In this document: positions 27,510 to 38,872 of the stretch, in pieces
Layout: each line of letters begins with the position of its first letter
Numbering within the stretch: the stretch's first letter is position 1
Assembly: GCA_002454425.1 (NCBI GenBank)
Contig: DKIV01000015.1
Span: 168,832 to 232,831 of the forward strand
DNA: 64,000 nucleotides
Direction of reading: 5' to 3'
Origin: Sphingobacteriaceae bacterium UBA6709
Lineage (GTDB): Bacteria; Bacteroidota; Bacteroidia; Sphingobacteriales; Sphingobacteriaceae
Notes under the pieces: model-generated
What the model saw: only the letters and a program-made list of their open reading frames with translations
What the model was told of the DNA's origin: nothing
Databases searched by the model: none
Translations under genes and position numbers: made by a program

Positions 27510-28103
27510 TTAAAATGGGGCGATTAACAATAAGGAAAATAGAACAATAACAAAACGTGTAAACGATAAGCGTATCCGTTTTAAGGAAATATTAATCTGA
27601 TTTCGAACTGTCTTCTCTGATAAGTTCAATCTTTCAGCAATTTCGCGATGGCTAAGTTGCTCTTGCCTGCTTAAGGTAAAGATTTCACGTGCTGCTACAG
27701 GAAGCGTTTTTGTAATTTGCTCGATAAATCTCTTGAGTTCTTTTAACTCAAGTTCACACCCATCAAATGTCGTTCTATTAGTCACTAAAGCCATCTGCGT
27801 AAGCACATCCTGGCGAAAACGACCATCTCGGATCTCATTCAACATCCGATATTTTGTCGCGGTGTATAGATATGATTTAAGATTAGGAATTTCCAGGCTT
27901 GCGCGTTTTTGCCATAACCAAACAAAAATATCCTGCACAATATCCAGACAAACATCTTCATCCTGTAATATATTATATGCAGCACGATAAGCGTATTGCA
28001 TATAGCGATCGTAAATCTCATTAAAGGCTAAGGAGTCGTCTTTTCTCAAAAACGAAATCAATTCAGTATCCGTAAACGCAGAATATTTAGCCCTTTTTGA
28101 CAT
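27510..28103 (-). CDS. ECF-type RNA polymerase sigma factor with hydrophobic C-terminal tail
   Basis: This 197-residue protein has sigma region 2 (FNEIYDRYMQYAYRAAYNIL, CLDIVQDIFVWLWQKRASL, LKSYLYTATKYRMLNEIRD) and region 4 HTH (LSHREIAERLNLSEKTVRNQINISLKRIR). It ends in an unusual run of hydrophobic residues, FVIVLFSLLLIAPF, after region 4.2, which could touch the membrane or the partner FecR. It heads the operon with fecR, susC, susD and the thioredoxin genes. The ATG at 28103 is preceded by a candidate TAAATTTG promoter box. Confidence 0.93.
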   Translation of the reverse strand: MSKRAKYSAFTDTELISFLRKDDSLAFNEIYDRYMQYAYRAAYNILQDEDVCLDIVQDIFVWLWQKRASLEIPNLKSYLYTATKYRMLNEIRDGRFRQDVLTQMALVTNRTTFDGCELELKELKRFIEQITKTLPVAAREIFTLSRQEQLSHREIAERLNLSEKTVRNQINISLKRIRLSFTRFVIVLFSLLLIAPF

Positions 28104-28130
28104 GCACAGAAGATGTTAATCCAATATTAA

Positions 28131-28171
28131 CAAATTTAGACGTTAATAAAAAGTCCTTCAGGTCTAAATTT
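28131..28171 (-). promoter_or_regulatory. Candidate sigma-gene promoter inside a perfect 10-bp inverted repeat
   Basis: On the minus strand the box TAAATTTG (28131-28138) fits TAnnTTTG and would give a leader of about 20 bases before the sigma gene. It overlaps one arm of a perfect inverted repeat, AAATTTAGAC (28132-28141) / GTCTAAATTT (28162-28171), with 20 bases between. The arms lie about two helical turns apart, suggesting an operator for a dimeric protein or a stem in DNA/RNA. No regulator is identified. Confidence 0.45.
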
Positions 28172-28248
28172 TCACCATTTTCTCCCAAAAAAAACCTGGT
28201 GCTAGCGTAGAGAGGAACAAAAAATACAGTAGCCCCGGCTATTTTATA

Positions 28249-28286
28249 AAAACAAAGGGATCGCCATCTTTGAAGAGGCGATCCCT
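28249..28286 (-). terminator. Rho-independent terminator of katG
   Basis: Perfect 10-bp stem AGGGATCGCC (28256-28265) / GGCGATCCCT (28277-28286), followed in the minus direction by TTTGTTTTTAT. It lies 27 bases after the katG stop codon. Confidence 0.9.
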
Positions 28287-28312
28287 AACAATTATCGTGA
28301 ATAACGATATAC

Positions 28313-31009
<2,697 letters not shown>

Positions 31010-32560
31010 TTACCGCACTGCGGATTCGTCTTCTAAAACCGAAATTCTAAATTCCGTCAACTGCGGAGTACGGTGTTCTTTTAAGCATATTTCTTTCACA
31101 CGGGCAATGACATTCGGATTGGCGTCGGCAAGGTCATGTAATTCATGCGGGTCATTAACAAGGTCGTAAAGCTTCCATTGCTTGTTGCCTTTATGTAAAC
31201 CCATTCGCAAGGCTTTCCAATTGCCCATACGCAAGGCTTGCTGACCGCCATATTCTGGAAATTCAAAGTAAAGGTAAGGGTGCTGCTGCTGTTTTCCAAT
31301 ATCCAATATCGTGGGCAATATGCTTAATCCATCTACCTCAGCAGGCGCAGGAATATTTAACAAGTTGCAAAAGGTCGGCATCATATCTATTGTTGAAGAA
31401 ATGAGGTTTGAGACAGTGCCAGCTTTCACTCTTCCCGGCCAGGAAACGATAAATGGCGCTCTAATTCCCCCCTCATGTAAATAACCTTTTCCCCAGCCAG
31501 CATCCCCACGGAACGTACCGCCACTGTTAAAAAAAACGGGATCTACACCGCCATTACTAGCAGGACCGTTATCTGAGCAGAACATAATGATCGTATTTTC
31601 ATAAAGGCCGTTAGCTTTAAGCTTAGCGATAAGCTGTCCCACCTGCTTATCAAGCAGGGTAATCATTGCGGCATAGGTCGCTCGCGGATAACGGCAGGGA
31701 AAGTACGAATCTCCACTGAAGGGAGGTTCTTCTCCAAACTTTTTGTGATAATATTGCACAAGGTCTGCAGGAGCCTGCAATGATACATGTGGCAATGGAC
31801 TGGGGTAATAAAGAAAAAAAGGCTTTTCTTTATTTTTATCAATAAATCTCAACGCAGCCTGAACCAGAAAATCGGGAGTATAATCCTGCTGTTGATACTG
31901 ATCGTAGTTCTTCGGATCGAGAGGATCCAGATTTTTAGGGAATCTCACATTGGGATCCACTATTTTGTTATTAAGCGCCACACGGCGTTGATTTTCCCAT
32001 AAGTGACCGCTATAATAGGTATGATCCTGACGCTGACAAATGAATCCGTAAAAGTAATCGAACCCCTGATTATTGGGTTCACCCACACTAAAGGGCGCCC
32101 CAAGCCCCCACTTACCCACCATTCCGGTAACATACCCTTGTTGTTTCAGTACTTTAGCAAGCGTCACGGTGCTATCGGGAATAGGAAACTGTCCTTCAAG
32201 AAAAGGATTACTTTCCATAGCCTGAAAATTCCACACGTCGCCACGTGCGGTCCACTCATGGTTGCCGCGAATAAAGGCCTTTCCCGAATTCTGCCCTGTC
32301 ATGAGCGAATATCGAGACGGAGCACACACTGGAAATGCGTAGTGTTGTGTAAAGCGCTTACCCTGTCGGGCAAGCTCATCAAGGTTCGGAGTTTCAATTT
32401 TCTGCTGCCCGTAGGCTCCCAGATCACCATAGCCAAGGTCATCGGCAAGAATATATACGATATTTGGTTTCGAATATCTTGTTTCAGGTTGGTCGGCAAT
32501 TTTCGCAACGAGCTTCACGCAGCAACTAAGTAAAAGACCTGTAAGGCAAACCTTTATCAT
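31010..32560 (-). CDS. Secreted arylsulfatase-family sulfatase
   Basis: This 516-residue protein has a short signal sequence (VCLTGLLLSCCVKLVAK). Sulfatase fold: metal-binding YILADDLGYGD (Asp40, Asp41), and the signature PVCAPSRYSLMTGQ, in which Cys79 would be converted to formylglycine by an anaerobic or FGE-type maturase encoded elsewhere. Also MVGKWGLG, PLPHVSLQAP, and the second metal site FCSDNGPASNGG. Removes sulfate esters from a carbohydrate or aryl substrate in the periplasm. It stands alone between katG and the divergent peptidase; the substrate and sulfatase subfamily are not deducible by eye. Confidence 0.93.
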   Translation of the reverse strand: MIKVCLTGLLLSCCVKLVAKIADQPETRYSKPNIVYILADDLGYGDLGAYGQQKIETPNLDELARQGKRFTQHYAFPVCAPSRYSLMTGQNSGKAFIRGNHEWTARGDVWNFQAMESNPFLEGQFPIPDSTVTLAKVLKQQGYVTGMVGKWGLGAPFSVGEPNNQGFDYFYGFICQRQDHTYYSGHLWENQRRVALNNKIVDPNVRFPKNLDPLDPKNYDQYQQQDYTPDFLVQAALRFIDKNKEKPFFLYYPSPLPHVSLQAPADLVQYYHKKFGEEPPFSGDSYFPCRYPRATYAAMITLLDKQVGQLIAKLKANGLYENTIIMFCSDNGPASNGGVDPVFFNSGGTFRGDAGWGKGYLHEGGIRAPFIVSWPGRVKAGTVSNLISSTIDMMPTFCNLLNIPAPAEVDGLSILPTILDIGKQQQHPYLYFEFPEYGGQQALRMGNWKALRMGLHKGNKQWKLYDLVNDPHELHDLADANPNVIARVKEICLKEHRTPQLTEFRISVLEDESAVR

Positions 32561-32775
32561 AGCACAACAATCTTTATTTTCTTAACGCTGAAAGATAGCT
32601 ATATAATCTTTATATGACAATTTATAAATACATTCCCCCCCTTTAAGGCGATCATTCAGCCGAAAAAAATATCTTGATTAACAGCTTGGGTGACGTTATA
32701 GCGTTTAGATATTAATCTTGATACTTTTTTTTACAGATAGCATTAACTTAGTAAAATACTATCTCATATAAAGGC

Positions 32776-35400
32776 ATGCATTATACCTTCACATTTTTCA
32801 GAACACTGATTATTTCAATGTTACTCATAAACTCATCATTATCAGCACAAACACCGCCAGAGAAGGGAGTATCGTCCGCACTTGCCAAAGCCCGAAAAGA
32901 AAATATTAAAGAACTTACTTATTCTTTACACCTGGACATTCCCGAAGATTCTACAGCGGATATAAAGGGCACGCAAAAGATTGAGTTCGTGTACAGCGGA
33001 AAAAAGCAGGACCTTGCGCTTGATTTTAAAGAAGCTACAAATCATCTGCATAAGATCCGCGTTAATGGAAAAGTAATTGCATGTCGCCTGGTTAATGAGC
33101 ATATCATTATTCCCAAAGAAGCTTTGCAAGAGGGTAGTAACACATTAAACCTGAATTTCATTGCTGGAAATACGCCCTTAACACGTAGAAAAGAATACCT
33201 ATACACGCTGCTTGTACCTGAGCGAACCCGTATGTTTATCCCTTGTTTCGATCAGCCGGACTTAAAAGCCCGTTTTGCCTTAAGCGCAAAGATCCCTGCT
33301 TGCTGGGACATGCTTAGCAACGGCAACCAACTGGAACAACACATAAAAGGCGGAGAAAAATATGTAAAATTTGCTCTGTCTGACAAGATAAGCACCTACC
33401 TTTTCAGCATCGTTGCCGGCAAATTCAGCAAAGAAAGTCGCCAGGTAGATGGCCGAACCATGAACTTCTGGTACCGCGAAACTGATAAGGATAAGATAAA
33501 AGAAAGCATAGACAACATCTTTGAGCTACACAGAGAGTCATTACGTTTCCTTGAGGAGTATACAGGCATAAAATATCCATTCTCGAAGTTTGATTTTGTT
33601 GCGCTGGCTGATTTGGCGTACGGCGGGATGGAACATGTTGGCGCTATAGATTACAAAGCATCCTCCTTGTTTCTTGACAAGGATGCAGACCAGCGTCAGC
33701 GTATGAATCGTATTAATCTGATAGCACACGAGACCTCGCATATGTGGTTTGGGAATCTGGTGACGATGAAGTGGTTTAACGATGTATGGATGAAAGAGGT
33801 ATTCGCAAACTTTATGGCTGATAAGGTGAGTGCGCGACTAGTTCCCGGATATAAAAACCAGTTATCGTTCATGATGGCTCATAATCCGGCGGCCTACGCC
33901 ATCGACAGAACCGAAGGTAGCCACCCCGTCCGACAACAACTAGATAACTTAAACAATGCGGCGTCTCTTTATGGCTCTATTATTTATCATAAAGCCCCCA
34001 TCGCGATGAATCAGTTGGAGCTTCTCATAGGTAAGGATAAACTACAAGAGGCATTGCGGAACTATTTAAAGCACTTCGCAGGCTCAAATGCCGACTGGAA
34101 CGATCTGATAGGAATTATAAAGTCCGGAGGTGCAGCTGATATTGTCAGCTGGAATGACACCTGGATAAATGGCGCCAACCGACCGACACTAAGCTACGCC
34201 CTTCAGGAGCACGCTGGAAAAATCACTCGATTTGTTATTAGCCAACAGGATCCTTCCGGAGGAGAAAAAACCTGGGGGCAACATTTTGAGCTGGCACTCA
34301 TCTATCCTGACACTGTCCGCATTGTGCCTGTCGACATACAGAGTGGCAACCAGGTGATGGGCCAGCTTGAAGGTATGCCGGCGCCTGAATTTGTAGTATT
34401 CAATGCCGGAGGTGAAGGATATGGTCTTTTTCCATTCGACACGAAAATGCTGAACAATCTTAGCGATGTCAAAGATGATCTCATGCGATCAAGTGCATAC
34501 ATTAACCTGTACGAGAACGTTCTTGAGGGCAAAATATTGAGTGCTACCGATTTTGTTAATCACGTAAGCGCTTATCTCGAGCATGAGAAGAATGACTTGC
34601 TGATATCGCAGATGACATCGGGACTTTACACCATGTACTGGCAATTTATGCTACCCCAACAACGCGAGCAAGTAGCTCCCCTATTGGAACAACGAATGCT
34701 TGGCCTGATCGAAAAAACAACAAGTGTAAGCATTAAGAAGAAACTTTTTAAAACCTTCACAGGCATCGCTGTTACTGCACAAAGTACTGCGGCAATGCTG
34801 AGATATTGGAAGACAGGACAAGGGCCTGCGGGACTTAAGCTTAATGAAGAAGATCTTACGGCTCTGGCCTGCAATCTAGCCTTGCGACAACATCCGGCAA
34901 CGGACAGTATTCTTAATCAGCAGGAAAACAACATTAGCAATGCCGACCGAAAAAACCGCTTTCGATATATTCGTCCTGCCCTATCCAGAGATCAACAGGG
35001 GCGCGATCGCTTTTTCTACAGCTTAAAGAGTGATCGTAAGAACGAAAGTTATCTTGTGGATGCCCTGGCCTATCTGCACCATCCATTACGGCTTGGTGCC
35101 AGCGAGAAATACCTGCAGGCATCCCTTGAGTGGCTCCCTGCTGTTAAGGCCAGCTCAGGCATCTTCTTCCCTACCGACTGGCTAAGCTCGACCTTCGGCC
35201 TGTATCAATCGGCATACGCGGAAGATGTAGTAAGGACGTTTTTGAAAAAACATCCCGACTTTGATCCGGCTCTACGACTTAAAATACTACAGCAGTGTGA
35301 TAATCTCTTCAGAGCCAGAAAGCATTTGCAGCGTCTTCAAATTGAGTACCGACAAGCGGATCACATACGAAGCACCGTGAGTGATCCGTACCCGATATGA
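32776..35400 (+). CDS. Secreted M1-family (gluzincin) aminopeptidase
   Basis: This 874-residue protein has a signal peptide (RTLIISMLLINSSLSAQ). M1 fold with substrate-anchoring GGMEHVGAI (variant of GAMEN) and the zinc motif HETSHMWFGN-x-E: His318, Glu319, His322 and Glu341, giving HExxH-x18-E. Trp and Asn after the HExxH match PepN-like members. The ERAP1-like C-terminal helical region fills the rest. Trims N-terminal residues from peptides in the periplasm. Its last 40 bases overlap the end of the convergent cobC gene. The 215-base gap upstream, shared with the sulfatase, shows no clear box. Confidence 0.94.
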   Translation: MHYTFTFFRTLIISMLLINSSLSAQTPPEKGVSSALAKARKENIKELTYSLHLDIPEDSTADIKGTQKIEFVYSGKKQDLALDFKEATNHLHKIRVNGKVIACRLVNEHIIIPKEALQEGSNTLNLNFIAGNTPLTRRKEYLYTLLVPERTRMFIPCFDQPDLKARFALSAKIPACWDMLSNGNQLEQHIKGGEKYVKFALSDKISTYLFSIVAGKFSKESRQVDGRTMNFWYRETDKDKIKESIDNIFELHRESLRFLEEYTGIKYPFSKFDFVALADLAYGGMEHVGAIDYKASSLFLDKDADQRQRMNRINLIAHETSHMWFGNLVTMKWFNDVWMKEVFANFMADKVSARLVPGYKNQLSFMMAHNPAAYAIDRTEGSHPVRQQLDNLNNAASLYGSIIYHKAPIAMNQLELLIGKDKLQEALRNYLKHFAGSNADWNDLIGIIKSGGAADIVSWNDTWINGANRPTLSYALQEHAGKITRFVISQQDPSGGEKTWGQHFELALIYPDTVRIVPVDIQSGNQVMGQLEGMPAPEFVVFNAGGEGYGLFPFDTKMLNNLSDVKDDLMRSSAYINLYENVLEGKILSATDFVNHVSAYLEHEKNDLLISQMTSGLYTMYWQFMLPQQREQVAPLLEQRMLGLIEKTTSVSIKKKLFKTFTGIAVTAQSTAAMLRYWKTGQGPAGLKLNEEDLTALACNLALRQHPATDSILNQQENNISNADRKNRFRYIRPALSRDQQGRDRFFYSLKSDRKNESYLVDALAYLHHPLRLGASEKYLQASLEWLPAVKASSGIFFPTDWLSSTFGLYQSAYAEDVVRTFLKKHPDFDPALRLKILQQCDNLFRARKHLQRLQIEYRQADHIRSTVSDPYPI

Positions 35401-35885
35401 ATACCGAATACCTCATCTATCGGAATATTGGCACATAGATGAATAAAGCTCCGGATAACGCCGGCATGGGTAATAATAAGCACTCGATCGAGAGAGCTAT
35501 GTTGCAGTTGCTGAAGAAAAGCCGCGATACGATTAAGCATTTCTTGATAGCTCTCGCCTCCCGGCGGAGAAATTGTTAGGTAGTCATCATACCAGGGCTG
35601 TATCTCAGAGGGCGGGATAGCTGCCCATGGTTGCATTTCCCATGTGCCAAAATGCATTTCTTTCAAACGCTGATCGTCCTGCGACTGAGCGCCGTAAAGG
35701 TGAGACGACAGCAACTTACACCTCAATGACGGACTGGTATATACGGCATCGTAGGTACAAGAAATAATCTCCTTTAGCTGCATAGCTCTTTTCTCAAAAT
35801 TGCAGGCTAGCGGAACATCCGCATGACCATAACAGATACCCTGCGGGACAGCTACAGCAGTGTGCCTCAAAAGGTGTATCTGCAT
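35361..35885 (-). CDS. cobC: Histidine phosphatase, probable alpha-ribazole-5'-phosphate phosphatase
   Basis: This 174-residue phosphoglycerate-mutase-like protein starts MQIHLLRHTAV with the catalytic RH motif. YTSPSLRC and the second histidine in LIITHAGVIR complete the active site. CobC removes phosphate from alpha-ribazole phosphate in the last steps of cobalamin nucleotide-loop assembly. The call rests on both the fold and its 19-base overlap with the cobalamin synthase gene. A closely related housekeeping phosphatase is the alternative, but position favours cobC. Confidence 0.88.
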   Translation of the reverse strand: MQIHLLRHTAVAVPQGICYGHADVPLACNFEKRAMQLKEIISCTYDAVYTSPSLRCKLLSSHLYGAQSQDDQRLKEMHFGTWEMQPWAAIPPSEIQPWYDDYLTISPPGGESYQEMLNRIAAFLQQLQHSSLDRVLIITHAGVIRSFIHLCANIPIDEVFGIHIGYGSLTVLRM

Positions 35886-36652
35886 ACCAGAAAAGCCGTT
35901 AGATAGAATATCACCTCTGTAACTTGCTGCACAGCACCGAGACAGTCACCAGTATAACCGCCTATGTGCTTTTTAAAATAGTACCCCATCAACATTGTAC
36001 CGATGTACATTGGCGGTAGTGCCAGTAACAGCTGATAACTTTTGCTAAAGAGGATAACCACAAGTATGGGAATAACAGCGAACAAAAGATTTAAAGGAGG
36101 CAGCGCCTGATTAGCCATAGGCTTCGACTTACTAAGATCGGTATCGCGTACATAACGATGGGTATATATCATACTCAGAGCCATGAACCGACTAGCTGTA
36201 TGTGCAAAAATGAAGAAGACTGGCATCATTTTCTTATTCAAAATCGAAAGATCTGAAAGTGCGGAGAACTTTAACAGGAGCAGCATGACGATTCCTATGA
36301 CACCATAGGCACCTATACGGCTATCTTTCATAATGTGGAGGATTTTCTCAGCACCATAACCTCCGCCAAAGCTGTCGCATACGTCTGTAAATCCGTCTTC
36401 ATGAAATGCTCCAGTCAAGAGGATGCTACATGACATGCACAGTAGCACAGCTATCGACGTGCTGAAAAACGAAGCGAGCAATAGCCACAACGCGGCGTTG
36501 ATGAGACCTACAAGCATCCCCACCCAGCTAAAATAACGTTGAGAGGCATTCATAATACGTTCATCATAGGGCATACTTACTGGCACTGGTATGCGTGTAA
36601 AGAACATGAGTGCGGTACCAAAATAGATTAACTCTCGCTTTAGCATACTCAT
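35867..36652 (-). CDS. cobS: Adenosylcobinamide-GDP ribazoletransferase (cobalamin synthase)
   Basis: This 261-residue integral membrane protein has six or so hydrophobic segments and the family motifs FFTRIPVP near the N-terminus, GAFHEDGFTDVCDSFGGGY (acidic metal-binding site) and DSRIGAYGV. It joins alpha-ribazole to adenosylcobinamide-GDP. Its start overlaps the end of cobT by 4 bases, and its end overlaps cobC, so the three are translationally coupled. Confidence 0.96.
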   Translation of the reverse strand: MSMLKRELIYFGTALMFFTRIPVPVSMPYDERIMNASQRYFSWVGMLVGLINAALWLLLASFFSTSIAVLLCMSCSILLTGAFHEDGFTDVCDSFGGGYGAEKILHIMKDSRIGAYGVIGIVMLLLLKFSALSDLSILNKKMMPVFFIFAHTASRFMALSMIYTHRYVRDTDLSKSKPMANQALPPLNLLFAVIPILVVILFSKSYQLLLALPPMYIGTMLMGYYFKKHIGGYTGDCLGAVQQVTEVIFYLTAFLVCRYTF

Positions 36653-37665
36653 GATGCTTCATTATTACTCACACCAGCCTCTTCAAAGCTAGCCATTTCA
36701 TTGAGGAAGGCCATAGCACTCTTTATCAAAGGAAACGCTAATGCGCAGCCTGTACCTTCGCCCAACCGAAGATCAAGGTTAAGAATGGCGCGAGCTCCAA
36801 GATGTCTGAGGAATAAACTGTGCGCTTGTTCTTCGGAAGTGTGACAAAAAACACAGTTATCCACAATCCCGGGAACTTGCGTATCTGCCAATGCCAGTGC
36901 AGCCGTAGCTATAAATCCATCCACCATGATCAGCATATTCTCACGGTATGCCTGGATCATGGCACCTGTCATTTGGGCGATTTCGAAGCCTCCGAAATGA
37001 CTTAGGATATCCAAGGGCTGGCATACCCCGGCATGCCGGCCTTGCGCTTGAGCGAGTGTAGCAATCTTATGTTCTAACTGCTCGGGGCTCAACCCCGTAC
37101 CTCTACCAGTACACTCTTCAATAGACAATCCAAGCAGTGCCGACATGATCAGCGATGCTGAAGAGGTATTGCCTATTCCCATTTCCCCGAAGCCAATGCA
37201 GTTCGAGCCGCTTGCTCTGATATCTCTGACAACCTGCATCCCCTGATCCAGACAATATGAAAGTTGCTCCGGACTCATCGCTGCTTCGTGTAGTATATTA
37301 TTAGTGCCATAGGCAGCTTTCGCAATGCGTAGCATTGGATGCGCGGGAAAATCAAAATTAACACCAGCATCAACTATTTTTATGTCTATATCATGTTGTC
37401 GCGCAAAGACATTAATGGCGGCACCCCCAGCCAGAAAATTCATTACCATCTGATAAGTTACTTCCGGAGGATAGGCACTTACCCCTTCTGAGGCCAGCCC
37501 ATGATCTGCAGCGAACACAACAATGGAGGGGGAAAGAATCTGAGGATGTTCTGTTTGCTGTATCAGAGCAACTTTTAGTGCTATATCTTCCAACACCCCC
37601 AGGGCTCCTATAGGTTTAGTTTTATAATTTATCTTGTGAATTATCTGTTGACGTAAATCCATCAT
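36649..37665 (-). CDS. cobT: Nicotinate-nucleotide--dimethylbenzimidazole phosphoribosyltransferase
   Basis: This 338-residue CobT has KPIGALG near the start, VVFAADHGLASEGVSAYP, NFLAGGAAINVFARQ, GFGEMGIGNTSSA, and LRLGEGTGCALAFP with the catalytic-base glutamate. It activates the lower-ligand base for cobalamin. First gene of cobT-cobS-cobC. No cobU/cobP or corrin-ring gene is in the window, so the set looks like a salvage or partial locus. No B12 riboswitch of usual size fits in the 170 bases upstream. Confidence 0.97.
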   Translation of the reverse strand: MMDLRQQIIHKINYKTKPIGALGVLEDIALKVALIQQTEHPQILSPSIVVFAADHGLASEGVSAYPPEVTYQMVMNFLAGGAAINVFARQHDIDIKIVDAGVNFDFPAHPMLRIAKAAYGTNNILHEAAMSPEQLSYCLDQGMQVVRDIRASGSNCIGFGEMGIGNTSSASLIMSALLGLSIEECTGRGTGLSPEQLEHKIATLAQAQGRHAGVCQPLDILSHFGGFEIAQMTGAMIQAYRENMLIMVDGFIATAALALADTQVPGIVDNCVFCHTSEEQAHSLFLRHLGARAILNLDLRLGEGTGCALAFPLIKSAMAFLNEMASFEEAGVSNNEAS

Positions 37666-37757
37666 ACAATAACGAGCTAAAGTAATACACGGATAAAGGT
37701 AAGAGAGATTTTATTAAAGAAAAGGTTTACGGGGAGATTAAAATGAAGACGATTGCT

Positions 37758-37790
37758 CTTAAAAACGAGAGCCCGATAATGACATCGGGC
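37758..37790 (-). terminator. Rho-independent terminator of the susCD-lipoprotein operon
   Basis: Stem GCCCGAT (37771-37777) / ATCGGGC (37784-37790), in the minus direction followed by TCTCG and a TTTTT run. It lies 48 bases after the stop of the surface lipoprotein gene and ahead of cobT. Confidence 0.75.
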
Positions 37791-37838
37791 CCAACGTTAA
37801 ACGAAAAATTGAAGCTCTTAAGCTATGCAAATTACGAG

Positions 37839-38816
37839 TTATGATTTGGGCAAATCTGCAATTTTCATGTCTATCAGCATAAAGAAGCGCCCACCTCCAG
37901 GCTGATTTACTACGGCATTTACAAGAATGCATCCATACTGCCCTTCCGGTGTCAGAAAATAAAATGAGCTACCTGCCACTAACTTCGTTGTAACTACTAG
38001 AGAATTGGGATTACGTGCTTTCGCTGCGGTGATAATCTTCTCGCCGGTGTTAAGGTTATTAAAATTCGACGTCTGACCTGTTTGTGGTGTAGAAAACTTC
38101 GTTGCTCTCTTAGTCCACGAAGAAATATTGTGAATAGTAAAAGGTAGCGTAAGCGCACTCAGTGAGTATACAAAATACTGACGTTCATATGTTCCATTCG
38201 ACTGACGTACCAGCGTTGAGTAAGCACCTAAATCTATATTAGCTGAATTCGCGGCACCTTCGTTATAGCTTAACGTGCGAGCCTGCGAGATAGAAAAGTA
38301 AGATTTCACATCCATATTCGTAGTATCGCCTACGTATATCTCACGAGCAGGAAACAAGCGAAAATTAGGTTGCACATCCACGGTAACTGTCTTATACCCA
38401 TCGCCGATATATACGCCCTCTTTGTTGAGCGCATACACACGCACAGACGTCATGCCTACTTTACTTATCGGGTTAGATCCAGATACTTTCGTCTTGTAAG
38501 TATAAGAAAACTCTCTTTTTTCCGCATCAGTGGTTCTTATTCTGAGAAAAGGGCTTGCTGATCCGGGACTTAGAAAACAAATCACAGCCATATCTTCTTT
38601 CGCAGATTTGATGGTAAAATCTATGTATAAACTATCGCCATCATTGGCGATTTTGATTTCCTTATCGGTCACACTATAAGGGCTTCGGTCGAGATAAGTA
38701 ACGGTTACGTCGCCAAACATGTTGAAAATATTCTCATCATCGCGTTTACATGAAGACAGAAACAGTCCGCATGCAAGGGTGAATAACAGGGGGTATTTTA
38801 ATTGAATAAGTTTCAT
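37839..38816 (-). CDS. Putative surface glycan-binding lipoprotein of the PUL
   Basis: I start it at the ATG at 38816 (325 residues), because that start gives a lipoprotein signal (LLFTLACGLFLSSC, then KRDDEN); the frame runs 29 codons further upstream without a signal. The body is beta-rich: DUF1735/DUF4361-like Ig segment at about 30-150 (DVTVTYLDRSPYSVTD, FLSPGSASPFLRIRTTDAE) and a C-terminal jelly-roll-like part (GSSFYFLTPEGQYGCILVN). Proteins in this third position after susC and susD commonly bind glycan at the surface. No enzyme motif is seen. Confidence 0.8.
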   Translation of the reverse strand: MKLIQLKYPLLFTLACGLFLSSCKRDDENIFNMFGDVTVTYLDRSPYSVTDKEIKIANDGDSLYIDFTIKSAKEDMAVICFLSPGSASPFLRIRTTDAEKREFSYTYKTKVSGSNPISKVGMTSVRVYALNKEGVYIGDGYKTVTVDVQPNFRLFPAREIYVGDTTNMDVKSYFSISQARTLSYNEGAANSANIDLGAYSTLVRQSNGTYERQYFVYSLSALTLPFTIHNISSWTKRATKFSTPQTGQTSNFNNLNTGEKIITAAKARNPNSLVVTTKLVAGSSFYFLTPEGQYGCILVNAVVNQPGGGRFFMLIDMKIADLPKS

Positions 38817-38872
38817 AAAATTATTTCTATGTTGATCTCCGACAGAGAGATATTCATTACTAAACGTTAAAA

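Noticed and set aside
32003..32533. 176-codon plus-strand frame
   Set aside because: Antisense shadow within the sulfatase gene.
37666..37838. Cobalamin riboswitch ahead of cobT
   Set aside because: After the terminator at 37771-37790 only about 105 bases remain, AT-rich and without the B12-box-like core that I can recognise.
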